Positions 19,301 to 28,436 are shown, counted from the stretch's first letter. The stretch: 64,000 nt of DNA from Candidatus Nitrosopumilus sp. (GCA_013215285.1 JABSRD010000003.1:22241-86240), one strand, 5' to 3'. Numbers and translations: made by a program. The notes: generated by a model not told the origin, from the letters alone.

Positions 19301-19856
19301 TCGTTCAATGTCTACAAGAAAGAATTCTCTTGAGGAAGAACGAAATTCAATTGTAAAATTCATTGAAAGTGTTGAAAAAGACAAACGACAAACATTCTTG
19401 GATGCATTTGATACGGTAGATAAAGAAATTCGTTTAATATTCAATAAAATGACTGGAGGAACTGCTTGGTTAGAATTACAAAATGAAGATGATATATTTT
19501 CTTCTGGCATTTCTTATTTGATTCAATTCCAAAATAAACCTAAGAGAGAATCAACATCAATTAGTGGTGGCGAAAAAACATTAGCTGCAATTGTATTTGT
19601 TCTTGCACTTCAAAAATTAGAACCATCACCATTTTACTTATTTGATGAGGTAGATGCACACCTTGATGCACCTAATGCTGAAAAACTTGCAAATATTTTA
19701 GAAGAAAGATCTAAAGAAAGTCAGTTCATAATGGTATCATTGAAAGACTCTGTTGTACAAAAAGCAAAATTGATCTATGGTGTTTTCCCAAAAAATGGTG
19801 TTTCTCATGTAGTAATTTACAAAGACAAACGAATGCCTTCTGTTAGAATCTCTTAA
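16332..19856 (+). CDS. smc: chromosome segregation SMC ATPase
   Basis: 1174 aa. Organises and segregates chromosomal DNA. Order: N-terminal head with GFKSFG and Walker A GPNGSGKSNILDAI (about residue 34), long coiled coil, hinge (about residues 510-660, GIEGLVYEMI to GGTVVID), second coiled coil, and C-terminal head with signature SISGGEKTLAAIVFVL and Walker B FYLFDEVDAHLDAPN. The TTG at 16332 puts VHIKKVEIYGFKSFG at the start as expected. No scpA or scpB follows. Its stop overlaps the convergent ABC-ATPase gene by 4 bp. Confidence 0.95.
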   Translation: MVHIKKVEIYGFKSFGFKNTTVQFEPGLISISGPNGSGKSNILDAIIFALGENRPKIMRVDKLRSLIHDIEGNRHGSRMARSSVHFDNSDRKIAIDSDVVEITRELDEQGDNTYYLNKKKTNRSHILDLLDMANAGLGALNVVQQGTVTRISEYTSEEKRQRIEDLIGLSSFDEKKSEALKQLDEADRRLEIALAKMGEIKKRIDELEEERNQKLRHDILERELNRYKAISAANKMKTVSIQKDSKESNLHAISAEITTFDNERGVLRTEIGVLDTEKSKLMSEANDYNQSKSSLDLEISSAMEQYEIHNSAISASKKRLEQIHNRIPEIKTELEEIGTARSDMDIKILHMKESLEETNAKTNQINKDLEIVDSERHKILTEQSEAASKKSEIDNKIKTLTSQLNDVKLKLSKVIHEQEESETKVKINSTKFYNLQQDITKLSGYQTQIESLTKNHDATVCELKSRITKLQTRKSKINNDMEELGLILEKSSKAATQYESKIKTVKGFMHEDYTVAKLKEDADKLGIEGLVYEMISWDKQYERSVLAVSSDWIKAIVVKDFATLLGIAEFARSKKLPKLRIIPLDAIPKFKLNLPKQSGVVGVLADYVTCDTAYSALKTFLFGNIVLTNSRETAYNVSQLGYKAVTLDGEFFEANGGTVVIDINSKISKLTKLISMSSDIDGLFQSIGIIKKYMLKKKYSLKKLDDSIQSYTQRLSISEKSLVSANENQSNLKSRILSATNMKEQLTKRISELTSRHLNIKSEITVNESHIVSLNERILIVEENYASGEQTRIATEISKINIKKTEIEKLYTTIMNEYRDKSSQLTTLQTQDTREQSQSNRLCDEESSLNLEHQEIETKIQELEKQKESKNLILVNLREKEQELIATSGSSIGELKEFDDKLKILSEKDKDLTKQINTLERQSDSLNRDLGDLIEIESKLQQVLTAFGFKKDMETFNVEFVVQGLTSELNSLNALNAKAPEIYLEVSYGYRSMSTRKNSLEEERNSIVKFIESVEKDKRQTFLDAFDTVDKEIRLIFNKMTGGTAWLELQNEDDIFSSGISYLIQFQNKPKRESTSISGGEKTLAAIVFVLALQKLEPSPFYLFDEVDAHLDAPNAEKLANILEERSKESQFIMVSLKDSVVQKAKLIYGVFPKNGVSHVVIYKDKRMPSVRIS

Positions 19857-20818
19857 TCTAATTCAATATGACATGCAGAGAGATGCTTATCTCCAACAGT
19901 TTCTAATTTAGGTTCAATTTTGCATTTTTCAATTACATATGGACATTTTGCCCTGAATCTGCATCCTTGATACACATCAACATCTGTTGGTTCATTAATT
20001 CTAATTTTTTTAACCTTGTGTAGATTTTCTGGATCTGGTTCTGAAATTGCATCAATTAGTGCCTGTGTGTAAGGATGTTTTGGATTCACCAATACTTGAT
20101 TTATTGGCCCCATTTCAACAATTTTACCCATATACAAAATCCCTATTCTTTGACCAAAATATCTCGCTGTTGCCAAATCATGAGTAATGTAGATGAATGA
20201 AATATTGTATTTTTTCTGTAATTCTGTCATCAATTCAAGCATTTCAGCTCTAATTGATACATCAAGCATTGAAACTGGTTCATCTGCTAGGATTATTTTT
20301 GGTTTTAATGTTAGTGCTCTTGCCAACACCACTCTTTGTCTTTGTCCACCTGACAACATGTGAGGATATTTTTTTATAATTTCTTCAGCTGGTTCTAACT
20401 TTACTTCATGTAAAACCTCGATTACTCTTTTCAATCGATCTTTTTTATTTCCAATGTTGTGAATTTCAAGAGGCTCTGAAACAATTCCCTCAATTCGCAT
20501 TCTGGGATTAATCGAATCATATGGATCTTGATGAATCATTTGACAATTCATTCTAATTCTTTCTAAATTTTTTGCTTCATTATTAATTTCATGATTTTCA
20601 AAAATAATTTTTCCTGAATCTGCTTCAATTGATTTCAAAATTAATTTTGCAATAGTTGATTTTCCTGAACCTGATTCTCCAGCTAACACAAAAACTTCCC
20701 CTTTATCTAGAAAAAATGAAACATCATCTACTGCTTTAACGGTAGTTGATATGGAACCGAATATTCTTTTTTTTGTAAAATATTTTTTTAAATGTTCTAC
20801 TTTGAGTATTTCATTCAC
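19853..20818 (-). CDS. oligopeptide/dipeptide ABC transporter ATP-binding protein (OppF-type)
   Basis: 321 aa. Powers import of peptides or similar solutes. Walker A GESGSGKS (about residue 47), Q-loop region MIHQDP, signature LSGGQRQR, Walker B IILADEP and the switch His in YITHD are intact. The C-terminal oligo_HPY extension (NPKHPYTQALI) and a Cys-containing tail (CRFRAKCPY) place it in the OppD/F group. No permease or binding-protein genes are nearby, so it may serve components encoded elsewhere. Confidence 0.9.
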   Translation of the reverse strand: MNEILKVEHLKKYFTKKRIFGSISTTVKAVDDVSFFLDKGEVFVLAGESGSGKSTIAKLILKSIEADSGKIIFENHEINNEAKNLERIRMNCQMIHQDPYDSINPRMRIEGIVSEPLEIHNIGNKKDRLKRVIEVLHEVKLEPAEEIIKKYPHMLSGGQRQRVVLARALTLKPKIILADEPVSMLDVSIRAEMLELMTELQKKYNISFIYITHDLATARYFGQRIGILYMGKIVEMGPINQVLVNPKHPYTQALIDAISEPDPENLHKVKKIRINEPTDVDVYQGCRFRAKCPYVIEKCKIEPKLETVGDKHLSACHIELD

Positions 20819-20913
20819 TTATTATTCATGAATAAAGAAGTATATCAAGAAATATGATTTGTGCGTATAAATTGGAAGAAAACATTTATGTCCAATTATG
20901 GTGATTTTAATAC

Positions 20914-21936
20914 TTGAGTGACACTATTCAAAAAAATCACGATTATAAAAAATTTGTAATTGATTCGAAACTTCAATATTTTAAACCACACGCTACAAAA
21001 ATTGAAAAAACATTTGCTGAAGAGATATATTTTAGTCTTGGACAAGATTCAAAATTTATTGATCCTAAATTCTTTTATGATAAAAAAGGCTCAGAATTAT
21101 TTGAAAAAATATGTTCTTTACCCGAATATTATCCTACACGAACTGAAATTTCAATATTAAAGAAAATGCATGATGAATTATCCTCTTACATTGATGACGA
21201 TTTTAGATTAGTTGAACTTGGAAGTGGAACATCTGTAAAAACTAGGCTCATTTTTGATATTTTTACAAAACTACAAGATACAATAGAGTATTTCCCTATA
21301 GATATCTCTGATATTCTTACTGAAAGTTCGGAACAACTACTTCAAGATTATGATAATTTGTTCATTACTGGAATTGTAGACACATATGATGGAGGTTTGG
21401 AATTTCTTAAAACATATGACGACAAAAAAAACCTAATCATTTTTTTAGGTTCTAGTTACGGTAATTTCTTCACAAATGATGGATTTGCTTTTTTAAAGAA
21501 AATAAACTCCACAATGAAATCTGGCGATTTATTTTTGATTGGATTAGATCTTGTAAAAGATAAACAAATTTTGGAATCCGCATATAATGATTCACAAGGA
21601 ATTACTGCAGAATTTAATCTCAATACTCTTTCTAGAATTAATAATGAACTTGATGCAGATTTTGATTTAAAAAATTTTGAACACTTTGCAATTTACAATG
21701 AAGACAAACAAAGAATTGAAATGTATCTAAAATCTCTTGTAAAACAATCTGTGATTATCTCAAAATCTAATCTTTTATTAAATTTAGAAAAAGATGAATT
21801 AATTCATACTGAACATTCACATAAATTTAGATTAACACAAATTGATGAACTTCTTAATGGTGCTGGGTTTGAAATTAAACATACATGGTTAGATGACAAC
21901 AAACATTTTTCATTAACTTTGGCATCAAAAAATTAA
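20914..21936 (+). CDS. egtD: L-histidine N-alpha-methyltransferase (ergothioneine biosynthesis)
   Basis: 340 aa with TTG start; TATA-like gtataaatt lies about 30 bp before the likely transcription start. EgtD trimethylates histidine to hercynine. Typical features are the N-terminal PKFFYDKKGSELFEKICSLPEYYPTRTE block, the SAM motif RLVELGSGTSVKTR and NLIIFLGSSYGNF. The next gene, convergent and overlapping by 4 bp, is egtB, the following step, which strongly supports the assignment. Confidence 0.92.
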   Translation: MSDTIQKNHDYKKFVIDSKLQYFKPHATKIEKTFAEEIYFSLGQDSKFIDPKFFYDKKGSELFEKICSLPEYYPTRTEISILKKMHDELSSYIDDDFRLVELGSGTSVKTRLIFDIFTKLQDTIEYFPIDISDILTESSEQLLQDYDNLFITGIVDTYDGGLEFLKTYDDKKNLIIFLGSSYGNFFTNDGFAFLKKINSTMKSGDLFLIGLDLVKDKQILESAYNDSQGITAEFNLNTLSRINNELDADFDLKNFEHFAIYNEDKQRIEMYLKSLVKQSVIISKSNLLLNLEKDELIHTEHSHKFRLTQIDELLNGAGFEIKHTWLDDNKHFSLTLASKN

Positions 21937-23243
21937 ACATCTTCTGCACATCTAAAACCTGAAAATAACCATCTTTCATCTAGCCTAAAGAAATTTCTAT
22001 AACTTCCCCTGATAGACATTCTAGGAGTGCCAAATGAACCTCCTCTCAAGACTTTTTGATTTGTAAACCATTTGTCATTATATTCATTAAAATCTGATTT
22101 GAATCCTGGATATCCTGTAAATTCTGATGCTGTCCATTCCCAAACATCTCCAATCATTTGTTGACATCCTGATGGACTTACACCCTCTGGAAATGCTCCA
22201 ATTTCTGAACATCCCCAGTAATATGACTCCAACAAATTACATTTTTCATTTGATGGATTCTCATTCCCCCATGGAAATGTTGTCTTCTCTTGTTTTTCCT
22301 CATTCCAACATGAAGCTTTTTCCCATTCAGCTTCTGTTGGTAGTCTTTTTCCAGCCCATTTGCAATATGCATCAGCTTCATAGTAACTAACATGACACAC
22401 TGGTTCATTTGGATTGATTTTTCTAATTCCTAAAAAGTTTCTTACATTCCATTCCCCTTCATTTTTTTCCCAATACATTGGGGATTTCCATTTATTTTTT
22501 TTAACTTTCTCCCAACCATCTGATAACCAGTATTTGTATGTCTCATATCCACCGTCTTCAATAAATTCTAAGTATTGTTGATTTGTTATTGGAAAAATAT
22601 CTATTTTATAATCATTAAGGTACACTTTATGTTCCGGTAGTTCTATATCATAACAATAGTCTTTTCCATTGTACCCCATTGTATATAATCCTCCTTTAAC
22701 TTGAGTTGATTTTTTCTCAACATTATTTTGTTTTGGAATTTCATTTTTTTTAACAGGTCTATATTGTTCTGCAAGTAGATGTTGAAAATCATATACAAGA
22801 AGTTCTTGGTGTTGGCATTCATGGTGAAACCCAATTGTAATTAGTTTGATTATATTTTCATTCAAAACTTGAGATTCGATAAAATTCTCCATTCTTTGAC
22901 TAATTGTATTGAAATATTGAAAAATTTGATCAACTGTAGGTCTTGAAACAATTCCACGTAACCCTTTATCATGTGGAATTCCAAATTGTTGATAATAGGA
23001 ATTAAGATATTCTGAAAATTCTTTTGAATAAAATTCATAATTTTTATCCAATTTACTCATAATTGCTTCGTAAATCCAACTAACATGACCTATGTGCCAT
23101 TTTGGAGGACTCATAAAAAATGCTGTTTGAACAACAAAATCATCTTTTTCTAAAGTTTTTACAAGTTCGAGTGTTCTTTTTCTGGTTTCTCTAAATTGAG
23201 CAAGTAATGGTTTGTTTTGTTTTAACTCTAAATTTGAAGTCAA
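21933..23243 (-). CDS. egtB: ergothioneine biosynthesis protein EgtB (sulfoxide synthase)
   Basis: 436 aa, TTG start. Iron enzyme that joins hercynine to a cysteine-type thiol using oxygen. The N-terminal DinB_2 domain supplies the iron ligands: HIGH (His50/His53) and HECQHQE (His141, His145). The C-terminal formylglycine-generating-enzyme-like domain ends in GGSFGTPRMSIRGSYRN and FSGFRCAEDV. Length is normal for EgtB. With egtD opposite it gives the two committed steps. EgtA, EgtC and EgtE homologues are not in this window, so the thiol donor is unknown. Confidence 0.92.
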   Translation of the reverse strand: MTSNLELKQNKPLLAQFRETRKRTLELVKTLEKDDFVVQTAFFMSPPKWHIGHVSWIYEAIMSKLDKNYEFYSKEFSEYLNSYYQQFGIPHDKGLRGIVSRPTVDQIFQYFNTISQRMENFIESQVLNENIIKLITIGFHHECQHQELLVYDFQHLLAEQYRPVKKNEIPKQNNVEKKSTQVKGGLYTMGYNGKDYCYDIELPEHKVYLNDYKIDIFPITNQQYLEFIEDGGYETYKYWLSDGWEKVKKNKWKSPMYWEKNEGEWNVRNFLGIRKINPNEPVCHVSYYEADAYCKWAGKRLPTEAEWEKASCWNEEKQEKTTFPWGNENPSNEKCNLLESYYWGCSEIGAFPEGVSPSGCQQMIGDVWEWTASEFTGYPGFKSDFNEYNDKWFTNQKVLRGGSFGTPRMSIRGSYRNFFRLDERWLFSGFRCAEDV

Positions 23244-23287
23244 TTATGGAAAATTATATTTTTTTGACTATTATATTTGTGGTTGAT

Positions 23288-24730
23288 TTAGTATCCTCTT
23301 GCAAAAATTGGAATTGAGATGCTTTGTTCTTGGCAATACATGCATTTTTTATTTATATTTTCACAACCAAATGGGATGACTCTGATGTCTGCACCTGTTT
23401 CTTCCTTGATCTTCTCTTCACATTCTAATTTCCCACACCACGGTGCACAAAAGAATCCACCATCTTCAATTTTTGATTTGAATTCTGAATAATCTGAAAT
23501 ACTTGTGGTGTTGTCTTTGGCCTGATCTTTCGCTTTTTTCAGCATTTCTACCTGAATTTCATCTAAAATTTCTCCAATTTTACCAATTTCAGAAAAACTT
23601 AAACTTGATTTTTCACGATTGTGTCTTTTTGCTATAACCATACTTTGTTTTTCTATATCTTTAGGACCTATTTCAATTCGTAAAGGGACCCCTTTTAATT
23701 CCCAATCATTGAATTTGTACCCTGGTGATAATTCATTTCTGTCATCTACGTGAACTCTAATTTCTTTTGATTCTAGGTTTTTTCTAATTTCATCTACTTT
23801 AGGTAATACTTTGTCTTTACCTTCATCATTTTTGTATATTGGCACAATTACCACTTGCATTGGTGCCACCTTAGGTGGTAATACTAGACCTTTATCATCA
23901 CCATGAGTCATAATCATTGCTCCGATTAATCTCCAAGAAACCCCCCATGAAGTTTGCCATGCAAAATGTTCTACATTATCTTTATCTGCAAATTTCACCT
24001 CAAATGGTTTTGAAAAATTTTGTCCTAGAAAATGTGATGTACCCATTTGCAATGCTTTTCCATCTGGCATGATTGACTCCATTGTAGTTGTATATTCTGC
24101 ACCCACAAATTTTTCTTTCTCACTTTTCTTTCCTGTTACTATTGGTATTGCTAATTCATCCTCTACAGTTTTTTTATAAATTTCCAATATTATCATCACT
24201 TCTTTTTCAGCCTCTTCTTGAGTTGCATGAACTGTGTGACCTTCTTGCCACAAAAATTCAGATGTTCTAAGAAATGGTTTGGTTGCTTTAATTTCTGCTC
24301 TTAGTGCCGTATTCCAAAAATTCATTTTTAACGGTAAATCTCTCCAACTTTGAATCCATTTGGAATACATTGTATACGCTAATGTTTCAGACGTTGGCCG
24401 CAACGCAAGTTTCTCACCTATTTTATTATCTCCTGAATGTGTTACCCAAAATACTTCTGGATTAAATCCTGCAAAATGCTTCTCTTCTTTTCCTAATAAT
24501 GATTCTGGAATTAATATGGGTAGAAACCCATTCCTAATCCCATTTTTTGCAAATTTTTTATCAAATGTACTTCTTAATGATTCCCAAATAGAATATCCGT
24601 CAGGTCTCAGAACAATTAGACCCTTAACTGGGGCATAATCTGCAAGTTTAGCTTTTAGAACTACTTGGGTATACCATTCACTAAAATCACTGTTTTTTGA
24701 AACTGTAATTCCTGATTCTTCTTTTCCCAA
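23288..24730 (-). CDS. proS: proline--tRNA ligase, archaeal/eukaryotic type
   Basis: 480 aa class II synthetase. Motif 2 region with LRPTSETLAYTMYSKWIQSWRDLPLK and FLRTSEFLWQEGHTVHAT, then the anticodon-binding domain (VHVDDRNELSPGYKFNDWELKGVPLRIEIGP in two parts) and the C-terminal zinc-binding domain with CAPWCGKLECEEKI and CMYCQEQS ending in the characteristic Tyr. The TTG start is the only one fitting the conserved N terminus. A small Cys-containing gene lies 56 bp upstream on the same strand. Confidence 0.95.
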   Translation of the reverse strand: MGKEESGITVSKNSDFSEWYTQVVLKAKLADYAPVKGLIVLRPDGYSIWESLRSTFDKKFAKNGIRNGFLPILIPESLLGKEEKHFAGFNPEVFWVTHSGDNKIGEKLALRPTSETLAYTMYSKWIQSWRDLPLKMNFWNTALRAEIKATKPFLRTSEFLWQEGHTVHATQEEAEKEVMIILEIYKKTVEDELAIPIVTGKKSEKEKFVGAEYTTTMESIMPDGKALQMGTSHFLGQNFSKPFEVKFADKDNVEHFAWQTSWGVSWRLIGAMIMTHGDDKGLVLPPKVAPMQVVIVPIYKNDEGKDKVLPKVDEIRKNLESKEIRVHVDDRNELSPGYKFNDWELKGVPLRIEIGPKDIEKQSMVIAKRHNREKSSLSFSEIGKIGEILDEIQVEMLKKAKDQAKDNTTSISDYSEFKSKIEDGGFFCAPWCGKLECEEKIKEETGADIRVIPFGCENINKKCMYCQEQSISIPIFARGY

Positions 24731-24786
24731 ACTAGAATTCCAAGAAATAATTTAACTAATGAGCCTTTCGTGAGAAATTTTTATGT

Positions 24787-25071
24787 TTAAAGTTTGTCTC
24801 CTTTACAGAGAACTTTACCCATTACCCTACTTTGAAAATTGGGACATACAAAACACTGTATAAACTGAATGTCTTCTTTTAAAACTGGGCATTCTACAAA
24901 TTCTTGTTTCATTCTTTTGAGCATTTTTGGACTAACCCCTTTTAATTTCAATTTCCCTTTCTCATCCATCATTCCTGATTTTTTCATTTCGGCTTTGACT
25001 TCGTCTGAGAGTTTATGTCTCCCTTCTCTCTCTTTAATTTCTACTTCGAATTTGTGTTCCAATTCACCCAT
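24787..25071 (-). CDS. hypothetical protein with C-terminal cysteine cluster
   Basis: 94 aa. The N-terminal half is highly charged (KFEVEIKEREGRHKLSDEVK) and helical. The C-terminal third has four Cys (CPVL, CFVC, CKG) suitable for a zinc or iron-sulfur site. It lies directly upstream of proS on the same strand, probably in one transcript. No family recognised. Confidence 0.6.
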   Translation of the reverse strand: MGELEHKFEVEIKEREGRHKLSDEVKAEMKKSGMMDEKGKLKLKGVSPKMLKRMKQEFVECPVLKEDIQFIQCFVCPNFQSRVMGKVLCKGDKL

Positions 25072-25155
25072 AATTCAATCATAACAATCCTTGATTTATT
25101 ACTAGCGTTTTTTGATCTCAAAAAAGTTTAAACTTTAATATAATTAGGATTTTTT

Positions 25156-25824
25156 TTGCAGATTAGAAATCCGTTGTTAGCAATTTTTGATGTTGAAGGT
25201 GTTTTGTATGATGAAGAATTCCTTCCATTACTTGCAGAGAAATTAAACAAAGAAGATGAAATTTGGGAAATTACCAAACAAGGAATTCAAGGTAAAATTA
25301 ACTGGGAAGATGGATTACGAACTAGAGTTAAAGCACTTGCAGGTTTAGATGAAAAAATTTGTCAAGAAGTAGCTAACTCATTACCAATTATGACTGGTGC
25401 AAAAGAAGCCTGTAGAGTATTGAAAGCCGCTGGTTGGAAACTCATGGCTGTATCTGGTGGATTTACAATTATGATGGAAAGATTACAAAAAGAACTAGAC
25501 TTGGATTATGTTTATTGTAATGAATTGATTTTCAAAGATGGAAAATTAGATGGTGTAAAAATTAATGTTGATTCTGATAAATCTAAAAGTGCTAAAATTA
25601 AAATTGAGGAATGGGGTGAACCGAAAGAAAATATAATTTGTGTAGTTGATGGTGCAAATGATATAAAATTATTTGATATTTGTGGTTTAGGAATTGCTTA
25701 TAGAGCACAAGATATAGTCAAGGATTTAGCAACTACTACATTAGAAGAAAAAGATCTTTCAAAGATTTTAGATATTATTAATAAACACTATAAACTAGAT
25801 TTAGAAACTATACCATCAGCATAA
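25156..25824 (+). CDS. HAD-superfamily phosphatase, phosphoserine-phosphatase-like
   Basis: 222 aa. Motif I is DVEGVLYD: the nucleophilic Asp is kept, but the second acid is Glu rather than Asp, as seen in some archaeal and ThrH-type SerB relatives. Motif II MAVSGGF and motif IV VVDGANDIKLFDICGLGIAYRA are present, with Lys in between (SKSAKI). Likely a phosphoserine or related small phosphomonoester hydrolase. It is followed 34 bp later by cofE. Confidence 0.82.
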   Translation: MQIRNPLLAIFDVEGVLYDEEFLPLLAEKLNKEDEIWEITKQGIQGKINWEDGLRTRVKALAGLDEKICQEVANSLPIMTGAKEACRVLKAAGWKLMAVSGGFTIMMERLQKELDLDYVYCNELIFKDGKLDGVKINVDSDKSKSAKIKIEEWGEPKENIICVVDGANDIKLFDICGLGIAYRAQDIVKDLATTTLEEKDLSKILDIINKHYKLDLETIPSA

Positions 25825-25858
25825 ACAATTTTGTAGTCCATTTTTTTAGATATTGTAA

Positions 25859-26584
25859 TTGCAAATCATTCCTATCTACATTGAAAAAGAGATTCAACCC
25901 TCTGATGACCTCACTGAATTAATTTTAGCATCTACTGATCTATGTGATGGCGACATACTTGTTGTGGCACAAAAAATTATCTCAAAGCAAGAAGGTCGAA
26001 TTGTTGATTTATCTACTGTAACACCTTCATTGTTAGCTGAAGGTATTGGTTCTCAATATCGGAAAGATCCTAGAATTGTAGAATTAATTTTATCTGAAAC
26101 TAAACGAATAGTTAGAATGAAAAATGAAATACTCATTGTTGAAACTCATAGCGGATTCATTTGTGCAAATGCTGGTATAGATGAAAGTAATGTGAAATCT
26201 GGACATGCTACTTTACTTCCAATTAATTCAGATATATCTGCACAAACAATCAGATACAAAATCTTGGAACAAACTAACAAAAATGTTGCAGTGATTATTG
26301 CTGATACCTTTGGTCGTCCTTTTAGGATGGGACAAACTAACTGTGCAATTGGAATATCTGGATTGAATCCTATTTTAGATTATGCTGGAACTAAGGATTC
26401 TTTTGAAAGAATTTTACGCATTACTGAAATTGCAATTGCAGATGAATTCTCTGCAGCCGCAGAATTGGTGATGGGAAAAGCATTGAAATGCCCTGTAGCA
26501 ATAATTCGAGATTATTCTTTTAATATTGAAGAACATGTAATTGATGAATTAATTCGCCCAGACAATGAAGATCTTTTCAAATAA
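25859..26584 (+). CDS. cofE: coenzyme F420-0:L-glutamate ligase
   Basis: 241 aa, TTG start. CofE adds glutamates to the lactyl tail of F420. Family blocks: DGDILVVAQKIISKQEGR near residue 34, ETHSGFICANAGIDESNV, VIIADTFGRPFRMGQTNCAIG and AAELVMGKALKCPVAIIRDY at the C-terminal end. Length is normal, and the reading frame is intact up to 26584. It is the last chromosomal gene before the integrase. Confidence 0.93.
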   Translation: MQIIPIYIEKEIQPSDDLTELILASTDLCDGDILVVAQKIISKQEGRIVDLSTVTPSLLAEGIGSQYRKDPRIVELILSETKRIVRMKNEILIVETHSGFICANAGIDESNVKSGHATLLPINSDISAQTIRYKILEQTNKNVAVIIADTFGRPFRMGQTNCAIGISGLNPILDYAGTKDSFERILRITEIAIADEFSAAAELVMGKALKCPVAIIRDYSFNIEEHVIDELIRPDNEDLFK

Positions 26585-26696
26585 TTTTTAATCATACTTC
26601 AAACCCCCTTCGAAAAAAAGTAGGACAAGCTAAACTCAAATAGATTTCTAAGCTTCGTATTATGTAGCTTTAATACTATTCAATTCTAGCCTATCT

Positions 26697-27827
26697 ATGA
26701 TTCCTAGATCTATACTACTTTTTGAAAATAGCATCAAAACTAAAGCAACCAGAAAATTGTATAATTATGCACTAAAGAAATTCATTGAATATTACAAGTT
26801 AAAATCCATTGAATCAATACTGGAAATTCCAGACAAAAAATTACAGGAAATGCTAGAAGATTATTTGTTTTACTTTAAAGCTAAAAATCTCAAAACACCA
26901 ACAATCAGATCTTATTTTTCTGCTATAGAATTATTGTGCATAGTAAATGACAAGAACGGAATTAATTTTAAGAAAATTCACAAAATGTTTCCTCCTAATG
27001 TAAAAAAGGCTGGAAGGGATTCTTACTCTACTAACGATGTTCAAGAAATGCTGAACCATGCTAAAGAACTTAGAACCCTGGTAATTCTTCATATTCTTGC
27101 ATCTACTGGAATGAGAGTAGGTGCATTACCTGAACTCAAACTAAGAGACCTCTTGGACATGCCAAACGAATGTATGGCATTACACATCTATGAAGATTCT
27201 GATGAGGAATATTGGGGATTCCTAACGCCAGAAGCATCTAAAATTGTTAAAGAATACCTAGATAAACGAGTCAAAGATGGAGAAACATCAGATTCATCCA
27301 ATCCGCTAATTAGAGAAAGATACAGTATTGGAATTGCAAAACCACGTCACATATCTCAACCAAATATCCGAGTGATTATTCATAGATTATTGAAAATCAC
27401 CCCATTAACCAGAACAAAAGAAGGAAATAGATTTTCTATAATGGAGGCACACGGAATGAGAAAAAGATTCAACACAATTCTAAAACTCAATAAGGATATT
27501 TCACCAGCTTCAACTGAGAAATTAATGGGACATAAAATTAATTTAGATAGTGTATATTTCACTCCTACTCGTGAAGAACTCTTTGATGAATTTAAAAAAG
27601 CAATACCTGAATTAACTGTTGACAATTCAACGAGAAAACAATTCGAGCTAGACAAAGTAACAAAAGAAAAATCAGATTTAGAAAATGTAAATCTAGTTTT
27701 GAAACAAACGATAATCGAAAAAGATGAAATCGCCAAAAAATACCGTGATGTAATGATTCAGCCTATCACTGATGATACAATTAATGAAAAAATTGAGTAT
27801 TTCCTAAAAAAACGCAAAGAACTCTAA
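26697..27827 (+). CDS. int: tyrosine recombinase/integrase
   Basis: 376 aa. Inserts and excises the element by site-specific recombination. Catalytic residues are Arg140 (STGMRVGAL), His252 and Arg255 (AHGMRKRF), His279 (LMGHK) and the nucleophile Tyr287 (SVYFTP). The N-terminal SAM-like core-binding domain covers about residues 8-85. The C terminus (about 310-376) is a charged coiled coil, an extension beyond the catalytic domain. It lies 112 bp after cofE, pointing into the element. Confidence 0.92.
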   Translation: MIPRSILLFENSIKTKATRKLYNYALKKFIEYYKLKSIESILEIPDKKLQEMLEDYLFYFKAKNLKTPTIRSYFSAIELLCIVNDKNGINFKKIHKMFPPNVKKAGRDSYSTNDVQEMLNHAKELRTLVILHILASTGMRVGALPELKLRDLLDMPNECMALHIYEDSDEEYWGFLTPEASKIVKEYLDKRVKDGETSDSSNPLIRERYSIGIAKPRHISQPNIRVIIHRLLKITPLTRTKEGNRFSIMEAHGMRKRFNTILKLNKDISPASTEKLMGHKINLDSVYFTPTREELFDEFKKAIPELTVDNSTRKQFELDKVTKEKSDLENVNLVLKQTIIEKDEIAKKYRDVMIQPITDDTINEKIEYFLKKRKEL

Positions 27828-27861
27828 CAAATTATTCACTACGTTATTTTAAAAATAATCA

Positions 27862-27993
27862 TCAATCTAATTTCTTTTGTTTAATGTTGTTTAACAAATC
27901 TGAAACAATCTTTTTTGCAATCAAACAAATAATGTCTGGGGATATCTCATCAAGAACTAAAACCAAAGAAATGTGAGACAGGAAAAAAGACAA
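27862..27993 (-). CDS. possible 43-aa protein
   Basis: A TTG-started minus-strand frame downstream of the RHH gene at 28053, with an amphipathic C-terminal helix (CLIAKKIVSDLLNNIKQKK). An inner TTG would give a 34-aa form. Only composition and operon-like position support it. Confidence 0.25.
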   Translation of the reverse strand: MSFFLSHISLVLVLDEISPDIICLIAKKIVSDLLNNIKQKKLD

Positions 27994-28052
27994 ACCCCTT
28001 CACAGATTTTGATTTTTCACAATTTAGATTTTGATTATCATCTGACTAAACG

Positions 28053-28436
28053 TTAATCATACGGTGAATGAAAACCCCTCTTTTTTAGAATCTTTACAAC
28101 ATCTTTTAATTCCCACATGTACTTTACATGCACACAACTCTCAGATTCACAATAATCACAAAATCCCTTTTTGAATTCATCTCTTAGAAATATAGTTACA
28201 ATATCTCCCATTTTCCCAATCTTATTGTCTAGTATTCTGACTTTATCATCATAGGTATTTTGATGAGAAAATCTTTTACTTTCTAATTTATTTATTAAAT
28301 CTCGTATTGCAGTATCTACAAATTGATTTGGGTTTGTTAATCCACTTTTTTTACCAACATCTGATTCAATGGTTTTTTTAATTTCTTTCATCAAATTAAT
28401 TCGTATATTTGCAGTAGTCCAATTCTCTTTTACCAT
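28053..28436 (-). CDS. ribbon-helix-helix regulator with Cys-rich C-terminal domain
   Basis: 127 aa. The N-terminal about 55 residues look like a ribbon-helix-helix DNA-binding domain: a strand with ANIRINL, helix A, then TNPNQFVDTAIRDLINKLE. The rest carries CDYCESESC and a His, a likely zinc site. The 54-aa protein encoded divergently at 28556 has the same N-terminal pattern. Its start codon overlaps a TACCATA half-site, so the protein probably represses its own promoter. Confidence 0.65.
   Translation of the reverse strand: MVKENWTTANIRINLMKEIKKTIESDVGKKSGLTNPNQFVDTAIRDLINKLESKRFSHQNTYDDKVRILDNKIGKMGDIVTIFLRDEFKKGFCDYCESESCVHVKYMWELKDVVKILKKRGFHSPYD

Noticed and set aside
26592..26625. 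TTCAAACCCCC resembling the 3' half of a tRNA T arm, as an attachment site
   Set aside because: No 5' GGGGG strand, no acceptor or anticodon arm can be folded nearby.
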